Shown: in pieces, positions 49,087-60,379 of the stretch
How positions within the stretch are numbered: the stretch's first letter is position 1
Layout of the letters: each line of letters opens with the position of its first letter
Source of the DNA: Clitopilus passeckerianus
Lineage: Eukaryota > Basidiomycota > Agaricomycetes > Agaricales > Entolomataceae
DNA: 64,000 nucleotides
Direction: 5' to 3'
Assembly (NCBI GenBank): GCA_944990035.1
Contig: CALYLX010000112.1
Location: 1,054,001-1,118,000, forward strand
Notes under the pieces: model-generated
What the model saw: the letters and a program-made list of their open reading frames with translations, nothing else
What the model was told of the DNA's origin: nothing
Databases searched by the model: none
Program-made: the position numbers and the translations under genes

Positions 49087-51753
49087 TCACCATAAGGGGC
49101 GAAGGTCGTCTCCTTTCCAACCACGTGCTCGCGCCTCCCAGTATCCACCAGAATAAACCCAGTCATCTCCTACCTCCCAGAACCATCGAGGCTGTCTGTC
49201 CTGCCCCTGCCTTCGTCGTTCCCTCTGCATCTCCTCCACATGAACTTTCTGTTCTTCTGCCAGGTCAAGTTCCCCATTCTCCAAAGCTCGTACGTCTGGG
49301 CGCAACCGCGAGTCCGTAGGTGGCAGGTGTTGCTCAATGTCGGATGTCAACTCGTTTAAAGTAATTCCGAAGGAAGTGAAGCCATAATAGTCGTGGGCAT
49401 TCATCGGGAATGGGTTGATCCTCCAAAGTACGCGGAAATTTGACGAATCGAGTGCTTGCGCCATTTGGTCATCCCATTTGCCATCGACTTGACCAAGGAC
49501 TTCTCCTGATTGTCCAAAAATTGTTCCTGAGACGGCATTGGATGCGCCCCAGTACCCATTCTGCTTGAAGTTGAGAACGCATTTCGTACTCTCCTTTATG
49601 TTTTCTATCGTCATTTCTCCGGAATGCTCGAGATACTTGGTTCCAACCACCAAATTCCGCATGAAAGATGAGGGCTTTTTCCTACACGCGGTAAGCTTCT
49701 GTTGTAGTCCATATGGAAGGATAATTTTACTCACCAGACATAGTGGTCCTGTCCAATCTTCAAGTGGGTACTACCAAGCGGTATGATTTCCAGACTTTTG
49801 CCTGCACCTCTTGAACACCGGGTTTACTTCGGACGAGAAAAGGTCGCTACTTACCCCAGAACTTTGTCTTTCCGGACGATGTCGCGCTTAGCTCCCAGTT
49901 GTCACCCTCCGCGTGATATGCAATTTGTACTGGGTTATGGCGGACTTTCTCCGCTATAAACTTCATGCGGGGTTCCTCATATGTTTCTCCAAGCATCGGG
50001 TTACTACATACCAAGGAAAGCTTGTGTCAACAGATTCTTCAGGAAAGTCGGAAAACTCACAAGCCTTTCCTGCCTGAACGATGGCGAGTGTGTGCGTAAC
50101 TTGAGACAGCGAAAGCTGCAACATAACAAAGGCGAGACACAGGATCGGATACATCCACGGCCTTGTCCAGAAGATCATAGTATTCGAGCTCCTCCGCGGC
50201 TCTCTGGAGCAGAGTTAGGGGTTCATTGAAGGTGACAGGTAGAGCGATCGTTGACAAATCCTATTTGTCGAATATTAAGACACAATATCTCGGGGTCAAA
50301 GGCGCATATACCGCACCTTGCCCACATTCTTCTTGAGCACGGTGAAAAGGCTGCCTTCGTCTCCTGTTACAGGCACGGGGAGCTTTGTTCGACGTACAAC
50401 CTGTTTCGAGGTCCGTACTATTTGAGGGGGCACTTCTGGGGTAGAGGATCGGCTAGATTCGACGGATTTGCCGCTAGCGGTTTCTGCATGCTCGGTGCTA
50501 TTGCTGCTGGGGTTTCTAGAAAGAGGTTCTGGCCGTTCGGCAGTATCTGGTGCTGGGCCTTCATCCTCAAGAACGAACTCTTCAGCACCGTCAAGAGCGT
50601 CAAACCACTCCAACGTCCCTTCGCTTGCTGAAGTAAGGCTGGACATCCGTCGTAAATGTGAAGGTGTCCTGTAGAGGCTAGCAGGACTGCTGGTCTGGGT
50701 TATTGGCATCTCCTCCGCCGTAGGAGGGAGCGGAGAGCCTGCAATAGATCGACCGGACTCTGCAAGTGTGTGCATTGACTCAACCAAAGCCTCATGCTGA
50801 GACTTCAAGGTGGCAATCATGGACAGAACATTCTGAATGGATGGTGGTATTTCTGACCCGAATTCACTGGCAGAGGCTTGATCTGGTGAAGGTTCGTGAG
50901 AGTTTGAATGGGCTAGAGGGACCGATATTTAGCTACGGTCGACGGGGAGAATTATTATATTTACCACGTTTGAAGAGTCCAAACCTGGACTCTTTTCCTG
51001 GCTCTTTGAGTTTCTCTTTGTCTGACTTCTTACCCACACTGGGATGCTTCTTGTTGGACGCTGGAAGCTCTTGAACCATGATGATCACAGATTCTTCAAG
51101 TGAAGAGATTGTCTGGCAGGTTGTCGAGATGTTCAGATCTTGTCGTCATTCGAAAGATTTAAGCATACCGATCCCATCAAATCCGCAATTTGGCCCGACT
51201 TGTTCACATTTAAGCTATGTCGAGATGACGCTAGCCGTTGGGAGACAGACTTTCTTGCTTCAATTCCGATGGATATGAATTTCCTGAATGCTTCAAAGTG
51301 AGCTGGGAAGTGTATTCAGCGGACGTGGAAATCACTGACCTGAAAGCAGACATCCACATATTGAAGTCTTCCATAGACAAACATTTCATGTGAAAGGTGG
51401 CAAGGTTGGAATCGACGTGTATATCCTTCCGCCCAGGGGAAGTCGAGATGGCTGCATGGTGCAAGGAAAGATGGTCGCGGAAGGGCTGGCCTGGCTCAAA
51501 AGAGTAGGAAAGAATTCCCGACTGATGAAGGACAAAGTGTCGCCGCGCGAATCCTAGATGACAGGAGGAATATTAGCGAATGACAGCGTCGATCGTGCTT
51601 GACTCTACCCTGCATTTTCTTTCTTCGTTTCTTCAAGACCCATCCTTGACAAACAATGGCGTTTGGAGCATCGCTGGCTCCTGCCATTGCTGGTTGCATT
51701 CCTACGACGGTCGATGTCCCAACTGCGGTCTGCAAGGGATGTGTGTATGTCAT
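49087..51753 (-). CDS. Oxysterol-binding-protein-related protein with PH domain (Osh3-like)
   Basis: Lipid-transfer protein of membrane contact sites. Order: PH domain (VCQGWVLKKRRKKMQGF, then ARRHFVLHQSGILSYSFEPG and CLSMEDFNMWMSAFR, about 51660-51310); disordered Ser-rich and acidic segment (about 50820-50400); EEFVLEDEGPAP; then the lipid-binding domain. This starts LSTIALPVTFNEPLTLLQRA and continues DPVSRLCYVAAFAVSSYAHT, RKGFNPMLGETYE, the signature-site EKVRHNPVQIAYHAEGDNWE, NGYWGASNAVSGTIFG, LPPTDSRLRPDVRALENGEL and RWFWEVGDDWVYSGGYWEAR. The stop is at 49087. The fingerprint EQVSHHPP is changed to EKVRHNPV. The start (51753) is tentative; a GOLD domain, often first in Osh3 proteins, was not found upstream. 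Confidence 0.85.
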
Positions 51754-52357
51754 CGGGCTGAACGCGTTCGGGAAACGGGGTACAATGCTAATGTCGAAGT
51801 AAACCCAGGGTATCTGTGGCACAGAGCAGTCTAGATGGTAACCGATGGTCCTCTAACGCAAGGGCGACGAACAGCGTCAGCTTCTTAAGGATGACTGGTC
51901 TTTATGGCATTAGCCACTGCTTTCTGCGATGATGAACTCCTTTGACAACACGGGCGGCGGAGCTGGAGCTCACTGCGCCCGTGGCATGCATTATGGCGGT
52001 ATCGACCGAAAGCAGGACACGTTACGTCGACTCCGGGCCGCTCGCCTACCACGGCCTCACGCAGATCTGGGTCTCCTACGTCGGTCTCAAGGGCATCGAT
52101 AGCAAATTTTCTGTTACCGCGAGCAGTATTCATAGCTTAGGCTTACTGGGCCGTAGATTACCCTGGTCATTGGAAAGTTCAAGACCGTAATTGGAACAAT
52201 TCAACAATCGATCAACCACTAAGCAGATTGATTGCAGACCACAAAAGTCCGTCCGATATCCGGTCCGCGCCATATCACATCATAGATTCCTCTCGAACCT
52301 TTCTTAAATAAACAACCACTACCTTGAGTCTAAACCACCATCATCTTGCAGTAAATC
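51754..52357. other. Divergent intergenic region with a GC-rich block
   Basis: 604 bp between the ORP and 6-phosphogluconate dehydrogenase starts. Positions about 51930-52130 are GC-rich and open on both strands, without a recognised domain. The part near 52300, before the ATG, is CT/CA-rich as in strong fungal promoters. Confidence 0.4.
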
Positions 52358-54312
52358 ATGGCAGCACCAACGTAAGTTTACTCTCCGTCGACGCCTTCGA
52401 CAGCACATTCAATGCACATTCATGCAGTGGAGATATCGGCCTCATCGGCCTCGCAGTCATGGTTTGTACTATACTCATCGATCTTCGTGAATCGTTTGTG
52501 AAACAATGGCCTATAGGGTCAAAATTTGATCCTCAACATGAATGACAAGGGCTTCAATGTCGTTGCGTACAACCGTACCGTGTCCAAGGTTGACCATTTT
52601 CTTGCAAACGAGGCCAAAGGTAAACCCTCCCCTTATCTAACCGAGTTGACCCGCTCACCCAAAAATCTTAGGCACAAACATCCAGGGTGCTCACTCCATT
52701 GAGGAGCTCATCGCGAAGCTCAAGAGGCCTCGCAAAATTATCCTCCTCGTTAAGGCAGGTTCTGCTGTTGACGATTTCATCGCCCAGCTCGTACCACACC
52801 TCGAGCAAGGCGACATCGTCATTGATGGCGGAAACTCTCATTATCCTGATTCAATCCGCCGGACAACAGAACTCGAGGCCAAGGGCCTCCTGTTCGTCGG
52901 TTCCGGTGTCTCTGGTGGTGAAGAAGGTGCTCGCTATGGACCTTCTCTCATGCCCGGTGGCTCCAATGCTGCTTGGCCCGCCATTAAGGAAATCTTCCAG
53001 AAAACCGCTGCCCAGGTCGATGGTATTCCATGCTGCGACTGGGTCGGCCAGAGCGGATCCGGTCACTACGTCAAGATGGTCCACAATGGTAAGTGCACTA
53101 TACTGTACTACCCCGCCTCTATTGAAACAATATTTCTTCAGGTATCGAATACGGCGACATGCAGCTCATCGCGGAGGCATACGACATTCTCAAGCGTGGT
53201 CTCGGCCTCCCTGAAGATGAGATAGCCGAAATTTTCGAAAAATGGAACAAGGGTGTCCTTGACTCCTTCTTGATCGAAATCACCGCCAACATCCTCAAGA
53301 AGAAGGACGACGACGGTGAACCTGTCGTGAACAAGATCCTTGACAAGGCTGGACAGAAGGGAACCGGTAAATGGACAGCCATTGCTGCCCTTGACGCTGG
53401 AACTCCAGGTTTGGTGCATTCTATCCAAAGTCGTCACCGAGTCTGATGTCCCGCCTGTAGTCACCCTGATTGGTGAAGCTGTCTTCGCCCGCTGCCTTTC
53501 TGCCATCAAGGAGGAGCGTGTCCGCGCAAGCAAGACCATCTCCGGCCCTCAAAAGGAGCCTTTCCGCGGTGACAAGCAATTGTTTATCGACGACCTCGAG
53601 CAAGCTCTGTATGCTTCCAAGATCATCTCCTACACGCAAGGTTTCATGCTGATGCGAGAAACTGCTAAGGAGGTTAGCTCGAATTAGCCTCACTCCATTT
53701 GCCAGGTTGCTCATAATGACGCAATCTAGCTCAGCTGGGACTTGAACTACGCAGGTATCGCAGCCATGTGGCGTGGTGGTTGTATCATCAAGGTAACGCT
53801 GGATTGTGAGATCCTTGCGACTTGCTGCTGATATGTTCCTCAGAGTGTCTTCCTTGGTGACATCACCTCTGCTTACACCAAGAAGAAGGATCTCGAGTCT
53901 CTTCTCTTCGACGATTTCTTCAACAAGGGTAATTCACCTTCCGTTTCTCGTTTTATCGGTTTTTTCTGATGAGTGGTATAGCTGTCCACAAGGCACAACC
54001 TGGGTGGAGGCGTGTCATCGCTCAAGCTGTTCTCTGGGGTATCCCCACCCCTGCATTCAGCACTGCACTTGCTTTCTTCGATGGTTACCGCAGCGAAGTC
54101 GTTCCCGCTAATCTTCTTCAAGCTCAGCGTGACTACTTCGGTGCTCACACTTTCCGCGTGATGCCTGGCAAGGAGAACGCCAACTTCAAGACTGGCGAGG
54201 ATATCCGTAAGTCAATCGATGGTTGCTCAGGCTTTCAAAACTCACCGACTTTACAGACGTCAACTGGACTGGCCGCGGTGGCAACGTCTCTGCTTCTACC
54301 TACAACACATAA
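52358..54312 (+). CDS. GND1: 6-phosphogluconate dehydrogenase (decarboxylating)
   Basis: Third oxidative step of the pentose-phosphate pathway: 6-phosphogluconate + NADP+ gives ribulose-5-phosphate + CO2 + NADPH. A tiny first exon (MAAPT) starts at 52358. Then [20 protein letters not shown] carries the NADP Rossmann glycines, and [14 protein letters not shown] the Asn/Arg/Thr that read the NADP phosphate. Others: [58 protein letters not shown] (catalytic Lys); [39 protein letters not shown]; the C-terminal lid [11 protein letters not shown], then [15 protein letters not shown] and the stop at 54310-54312. About 490 residues, normal length, seven or eight introns, no frame break. The 6-phosphogluconolactonase gene of the same pathway lies 8 kb downstream. 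Confidence 0.96.
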
Positions 54313-54499
54313 ATATCACAACACCTCGCGACATATGTAAAACCCACTGGGCTATCGTAGTAACTATTGAATGATTAGATTATCGAATATTTTCAACAAA
54401 CATATCTGTAAACTGAGCGCATCGATGTGACCATCGCTTTGTGACCATTCTATTTGGTTACTCAGTTTGGTCGATGCTCCTTTCTGCCTTTGATCTTTG

Positions 54500-56990
54500 A
54501 TGTGCGGAATCCTATTTTCTGCACATTTCGATGAGGAAAACGCGGACTTCGCAAACGCCTGGCATGAATTACGGGTAGCAACTAGCCTTAGAGGTCGGTC
54601 TGCATATTCCAGATAGCGTTGAAGCACCTTGATTGATCTCATTGCTTGCGAACTCTAGGACCAGATGCTCAGGAGACTTACAAACTAGCGTTGGAGTGCA
54701 CTTCTTGCGATGCGGATCCCCGTGTCAGAAGAAACTGCATCTGGATTTCTTCTCATCCGAATTACGCTTACGAGGAGATAAACCTATCGTTCAGCCTCAC
54801 AGACGGAATGGAGATGTGCTATGCTGGAATGGGGAGGTGTGTTCTAGAACCCATATTTCTTCGATTTCTTGCTCATATGTCCATCTGCACCTATCAGGTG
54901 TTTGGCGGTCTAGATGTGCGTCCTGTCGCATTCTTTCTTCCAGACTATTCAGGGAAGTACTGGCAGATCTCAGCAGACGAAAACGATGGCGTGAAGCTCT
55001 CTGAGAAACTCGGTTTGGCGAAGACTGTCGAAGATGTTAGGGATGTATTTGCATCGATAGAAGGCCCGTGAGTTATGCTCCCAGTCGTAAGGTGCACATA
55101 CCTGATTTCTTTTAAAAGGTATGCATTGGTCTATTATCAGGTACTCATGAGGGTCACCTCTCGCTCTGCAATCTCTGAAGCATCATGCAGGGTACATTGC
55201 AAAGACTATTCTTTGCACGGGACCCTCTCGGCCGCCGCTCACTTCTTACTACTACTACTACTACTTCGCCATTTATTTTGACCTCTGTCTCATCCGCCGA
55301 GCAGGCGTACGAATTTGGGGAGCTGTCGACAAGACATATATTCTACATCGATTTCTCAACGACATGCCTCGGGAAGGTAGGCCCTACAATGAGCATCTAC
55401 CTTTGTGAAGGCTAATGGACTGGAGGTACTAGATTAAATTTTCGGATGCCATGGCCCTACTCCCGCGACTGTCGCCAGATCTGAGCGTTTCCCAACTCAC
55501 TCCATATGCAAGTGTTCTTGAGTATAACTATAGATTGTTGTTGATCCCTTTTATGTTTTGCAGGGAGAGCCTAGCACCGTGAATCGAGCCCTTCCGCCCT
55601 CAGATTTTCCACGTCTAGAGTCATTGGAAACATTCCCCACCTGGCTGGAGCAACCAGTCGACGGCCTGATAAAATGCCTCAGCAAGAGCGTAAGACAGCG
55701 GGTAGCGAATATTCCCCTGCGCAGGTAAAAAGGACTTTTTTATGTGAGGAATACAGCTGACGTCGAATATGTTTAATACAGTAGCATACAGGATGCACGG
55801 GTAGCAGTCCTTTTCAGCGGAGGGATAGATTGCACCGTGATTGCATACCTTGCCCATTTGTACGTGTACATCATTTGAGGACCCAGCTGATAGGTTGATG
55901 AGTTATCTGGAGGCATTTACCTCTAGAAGAGCCTATAGACCTGCTTAATGTCGCATTCGAAAACCCGCGGAAGAACAAGGCCAATTCTCATGGGGACACT
56001 GTGAGCCTGCCCAGGAAGGAAAGAAGAGAGAAACGGAAACAACTGGCCGAAGGAGCCGCAGTAACTTCGGAAGTGTCTTATAGGGTGCCGGATCGCGTTA
56101 CTGGTTTACAGGAAGTTGAAGAGCTGAGACGGTTGGCTCCCGACCGGATATGGAATTTCGTAAGTATTCAATTGAACACATAGAAATTTCGGGCGCTGAT
56201 GTCAGTTTGTTCAGGTTGAAGTCAACGTCACCTACGAGGTCTGTACTATCGCCTGAAGAAATTGGCAGCTTATCATTGAGTGTGGCTGAAGTAGGAATCG
56301 CGAGCAGCTCGCCCAACAATCGCATCCTTGATGTTACCCGGCCGAACGGTCATGGACATGGTAGGGTGCCTTCGATTTAGTTTCGCAGAATGTCAAGTCT
56401 GATGCAGAAAAAAAAGAGCTTGGCTATGGCACTGTACTTCGCATCTCGCGGTGTAGGTCAACTCACGCCAGCTGGAGCTGAAGAGCCGATTCCTTATACA
56501 AGTAATGCTCGTGTATTGCTGAATGGGCTGGGTTCAGATGAACTTCTCGGAGGTTATGGCAGACATCGAACGGCCTTTAACAAAGGAGGGTGGGAAGCTG
56601 TTATAGAAGAGGTATGTTGTCCTTACGAGTTCAATGAACACGGTTGACTTCATACATTTTGTGAAATCTTAGCTCCAGTTAGAGATAGACCGCATTCCGA
56701 CTAGAAATCTTGGGCGCGATGATCGTGTCATATCCTCACACGGAAAAGAAACACGGCATCCGTTCTTATCCCTTTCAGTGGTTGAATTTCTTGCAAAGCT
56801 TCCTGTACATCACAAAATGGATGCCAGACTTCCAACGGGGCTTGGAGACAAGTTGTTGCTGAGATTAGCTGCATATAAACTTGGGCTAGTAGATGCCAGT
56901 TCCAGGAAGAAGAAGGCCATGCAATTCGGCAGTCATTCTGCAAGGATGGAGGAAGGAGCTGCAACTAAAGGGGACATGTTAATCGAGTAA
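54500..56990 (+). CDS. Asparagine synthetase domain-containing protein (ASNSD1-like)
   Basis: Two-domain protein of the class-II glutamine amidotransferase/asparagine synthetase fold; its reaction is not established. The start ATG at 54500 gives MCGILFSAHF, so Cys2, the Ntn nucleophile, is present. Then SLRGPDAQETYK, ELRLRGDKPIVQPHRRNGDV, LCWNGEVFGGLD, ENDGVKLSEKLG, LQRLFFARDPLGRRSLL and AYEFGELSTRHIFYID. The ATP-pyrophosphatase loop is VAVLFSGGIDCTVIAYLAHL (about 55800). The C-terminus has ESRAARPTIASLMLPGRTVM, LAMALYFASRGVGQL, LNGLGSDELLGGYGRHRTAF, GKETRHPFLSLSVVEFLAKL and GLGDKLLLRLAAYKLGL. The end is at 56988-56990. A one-base break near 54690 and unresolved exons at 55390-55560 leave the middle uncertain. 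Confidence 0.85.
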
Positions 56991-57087
56991 TTTAATAATT
57001 CAAATTACGTAATATACGCGTTGCCGGTTGTGAGCGTCAGCAACTTTGAGTTTGGCGTCGGTCAGTCTCACTGTACATTCATCATCC

Positions 57088-58286
57088 ATGGCTCTGTCGC
57101 CGAGAATAGGACGTCTGTTGGGTATGTTTATGGTTATTCGTGAGAAGGATGCGTGCTGAATGTATGCTGCTAGTTCCTCTTGGTGTCGCTGCTGCCGTAG
57201 TGCAGTCAAGCATTTATGACGTTCCGGGAGGATATCGAGCAGTCATGTTCGACAGGTTCTCTGGTGTCAAGAAGAGGTGTGTCTGCATTCTTGGAGCAAT
57301 AAAATTTTGTTGTTAATTGTTCTGCACGTAGTCTTCGTCCGAGGGAACTCACTTCTTGATTCCCTGGCTTCAGAGGGCCATTCTCTATGACTGCCGAATT
57401 AAGCCTCGAGTGCGTTCAGTCCTATCCCAGTATCTGCTGAAACTGACAATGATTTGTTCAGAATATCTCTACTACCACCGGCTCAAAAGATCTGCAAATG
57501 GTCACTATCACACTCCGTGTTCTCTCGAGGCCCGACGTCGACAACTTGGCTCGAATTTACCAGAGCCTCGGCTTGGACTATGACGAAAGGGTCCTTCCAT
57601 CCATTGGCAACGAAGTTCTGAAGAGTATTGTGGCTCAATTTGACGCTGCCGAGCTTATTACACAGCGAGAAGTTGTAAGTGGCCCGTGCTCAGTCCCGCC
57701 TTCGGTCACTCAAAAAACGATTAAAATAGGTTTCGTCTAAAATCAGGGCCGACTTGCTCGACCGTGCACAAGAGTTTGGCATCAAGCTTGAGGATGTTTC
57801 AATCACACACCTGACCTTCGGCAAGGTGGGCTACCCCCCGCTTTTTCGGGTCGTTTCAGGTTGTGCTAACAATTTCAACAGGAGTTCACACAGGCAGTTG
57901 AAGCCAAGCAGATTGCACAGCAAGGTAAGACGCGGAGATTATTAGCTGCGTCTGACAGGGTATTGACAAGGTTCCATAGATGCTGAGCGTGCCAAATTCA
58001 TCGTCGAAAAGGTGGGACGCATTCTGCTATTGTTTTACCCAGAACTAATTCAAACTTTGATCAGGCGGAGCAAGAGCGCCAAGCTGCCGTCATTCGTGCC
58101 GAAGGTGAGGCTGAAGCTGCAACGACGATTTCTCAGGCGTTGGAGAAGGCTGGTGAGGCATTCGTTGCGTTGAGGAAGATTGAGGCCAGCAAGGCAATTG
58201 TGAGCTCATTGGCGAATAATCCTAATGTAACATACATTCCAAGCGGTGGTAATGGTGTGCTATTGAATGTACCTACGAACAAGTAA
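57088..58286 (+). CDS. PHB1: Prohibitin 1
   Basis: Inner-mitochondrial-membrane scaffold subunit, stacking with Phb2 in rings that guard m-AAA protease and cristae. The start ATG at 57088 gives [11 protein letters not shown], then [20 protein letters not shown] as membrane anchor and start of the PHB domain. Then [92 protein letters not shown], and the coiled coil [20 protein letters not shown]. The C-terminus [19 protein letters not shown] ends at 58286. Length matches Phb1 (about 275 residues). The junction at 57276 is out of phase by one base: the donor would be AGG/GTGTGT if one G were added. Confidence 0.92.
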
Positions 58287-58329
58287 AATAATTGATTTGT
58301 TTGTTGGTTATTTTGAAAAAATCCCACGT

Positions 58330-58520
58330 TGCTCTCTACATTTGACTGTCATCTCTCTCTCTCAGTATCTCTCGTCTCTTCATTTTCCTTTTCCCTCTCT
58401 CTCTATTTCCTCTCTCTGACGGATTTGCTTATCGTATACTGTCTGTCTTCTCTTTTCTGTACGTTCCCTTCTTTTTTTGGTCCGAAACTTAGTTTTCTCA
58501 CTTTACAGCCAAAAAAGGTC
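58330..58520 (+). promoter_or_regulatory. Pyrimidine-rich promoter/5' leader of the Pub1-like gene
   Basis: A nearly pure CT stretch (several CTCTCTCT runs, then TTTCCTTTTCCCTCTC) lies just upstream of the ATG at 58545. Such CT blocks mark transcription start regions of highly expressed fungal genes, so strong expression of the RNA-binding protein is inferred. Confidence 0.55.
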
Positions 58521-58544
58521 TCAATTATCTTCGTCTTCTGAATC

Positions 58545-60024
58545 ATGAATCCAATGGGTATGGGAGGTGCTGCTGAGGCCCCGGTATGTTCTCAAGGCTC
58601 TACTTATTGTAATTCCAAACTGATCGACGTACGTACAGAGACGCGCTCATCTCTACGTCGGCAACTTGAGTCCTCGCGTCACGGAATACATGCTCACCGA
58701 GATTTTCGCCGTCGCTGGCCCTGTCCAACACGTTAAAATTATTCCCGACCGCAACTACCAGCATGGCGGTCTTAACTACGGTTTCGTCGAGTATATGGAT
58801 ATGCGTGCTGCAGAAACAGCTCTGCAGACGCTTAATGGTCGCAAGATCTTCGATACAGAGATTCGTGTTAATTGGGCCTATCAAGGCTCTCAAAACAAGG
58901 AGGACACGTCCGGACATTATCATGTCTTTGTTGGAGATCTCTCCCCTGAAGTCAACGATGATGTCCTGGCCAAGGCATTCAGTGCTTTCGGTACCCTCTC
59001 TGACGCCCGCGTCATGTGGGATATGAACTCTGGAAAATCGCGCGGTTACGGTTTCCTCGCTTTCCGCGACAAAACAGATGCAGAGCAAGCTATCGCAACC
59101 ATGAACGGTGAATGGTTGGGTTCTCGTGCCATCCGCGTCAACTGGGCCAACCAAAAGACTCAGGGCGCTCCTGCTCCCGGAGCTGGAGGCGGTGGTGCTC
59201 CTGCCCCCCGTCCCACAGGTGCTGGCGGTGCACCCGCCCCCATCAACTTCCAGGGTGGTCCCCTTTCCTACGAATCCGTCGTCCAGCAAACCCCTGCCTA
59301 CAACACGACTGTTTACGTCGGAAACCTTGTCCCCTATTGTACCCAGGCGGATCTCATCCCCCTCTTCCAATCCATTGGGTACCTTTCGGAGATCCGCATG
59401 CAAGCTGACCGCGGCTTTGCCTTCGTTAAGCTCGACACCCACGAACACGCTGCCATGGCTATTGTCCAACTTCAAGGCCAGATGGTACACGGACGCCCCA
59501 TCAAGTGCAGCTGGGGTAAGGACCGCGCTGATGGAGCTGCTGCTGCTGCTGCCCCTATGACTCCTGCTGCACCCGCCGCTCCTTACGGACAAATGGTACG
59601 TTGTTGTTTGTTTGCAGGATGACTCCAGGCGCTAATTGTCTTGGTAGCCTATGTATGGCATGCCTCAGCCCAACAGCCAATATGCTCAATACGGATTTGG
59701 TGCATACGGATCATTCCCCAACCAAACTCCCCCTGGTGGTGCCAACCCGGCTAATCCTGGCATGCCTCAGCCTGCTGGTGCCACTGCCGCAGGCCTTGGC
59801 CTATCGGCTGCTGGACAGCAACCTGGAAGCGACCCTAACGCCCAACAGGCGGGACAGCAATGGGATCCTTCAGCCTACTATGCTCAAGGTTACTGGGGTG
59901 GTACGTTATCTAACCTTTCAAAAGACTATTTCAATACTGATTTCGTATTGTAGGTTACTATGGCCAACCAGGCCAGCCCGGCCAGGCTTCTGGAGACGCT
60001 CAGATGCAGGCACCTTCTTCCTAA
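58545..60024 (+). CDS. PUB1: Poly(U)/poly(A)-binding protein, Pub1/TIA-1 family
   Basis: Three-RRM RNA-binding protein controlling mRNA stability and stress granules. The start ATG at 58545 gives MNPMGMGGAAEAP. After a 5' intron, RRM1: LYVGNLSPRVTEYMLTEIF (RNP2) and GGLNYGFVEYMDM (RNP1). RRM2: HVFVGDLSPEVNDDVLAKAF and SRGYGFLAFRDKTDAEQAI. A Gly/Pro/Ala linker follows (about 59170-59260), then RRM3: TTVYVGNLVPYCTQADLIPL and RGFAFVKLDTHEHAAMAI. The C-terminus is Gln/Gly/Pro/Tyr-rich and prion-like (YGMPQPNSQYAQYGFGAYGS), ending DAQMQAPSS at 60022-60024. Two downstream introns at about 59594-59648 and 59900-59953. No frame break. Confidence 0.94.
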
Positions 60025-60379
60025 ATGATTTTCTTGTTGAAAACTCACCTTTTTTGCAATAACTCTGCCTCTCGTATCAATCATCATTATCTCTGTGTAG
60101 AGTTTCTTTCTCCATCCACCTCAATTCCTATTCGTTGCCTGTATACGGTCAGTCTTTACCGTCTCTTGTCCTTCGAATTTCTCTCCTCGTTTCTTTCCAT
60201 GCCTGCTTATATGTATCTCGATAGCATCAATTGAATCTTATTCTGGTGCCTGTGGCCAGCTTTGAACCGATAGCAGATGACCATTGAAGCCGTTGATGTG
60301 TAGCATAGGGTATACTTGCAATGTAAATACGCTCTTGAGATTCAATCCTGCTGAGACTCTTCCCTCTCGTCGTCCACCA
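60025..60379. other. Convergent 3' intergenic region
   Basis: 355 bp between the stop codons of the Pub1-like gene and ATG16. T-rich near 60040-60200, consistent with 3' UTRs. No gene seen. Confidence 0.5.

Noticed and set aside
55240..55265. TAC triplet run as a microsatellite element
   Set aside because: It lies within the ASNSD1-like coding region (a short Thr run) and needs no separate explanation.
58600..59592. Long (330-codon) minus-strand frame opposite the Pub1-like gene
   Set aside because: It is antisense to three well-conserved RRMs; its openness follows from the codon bias of the real gene, and it has no domain.
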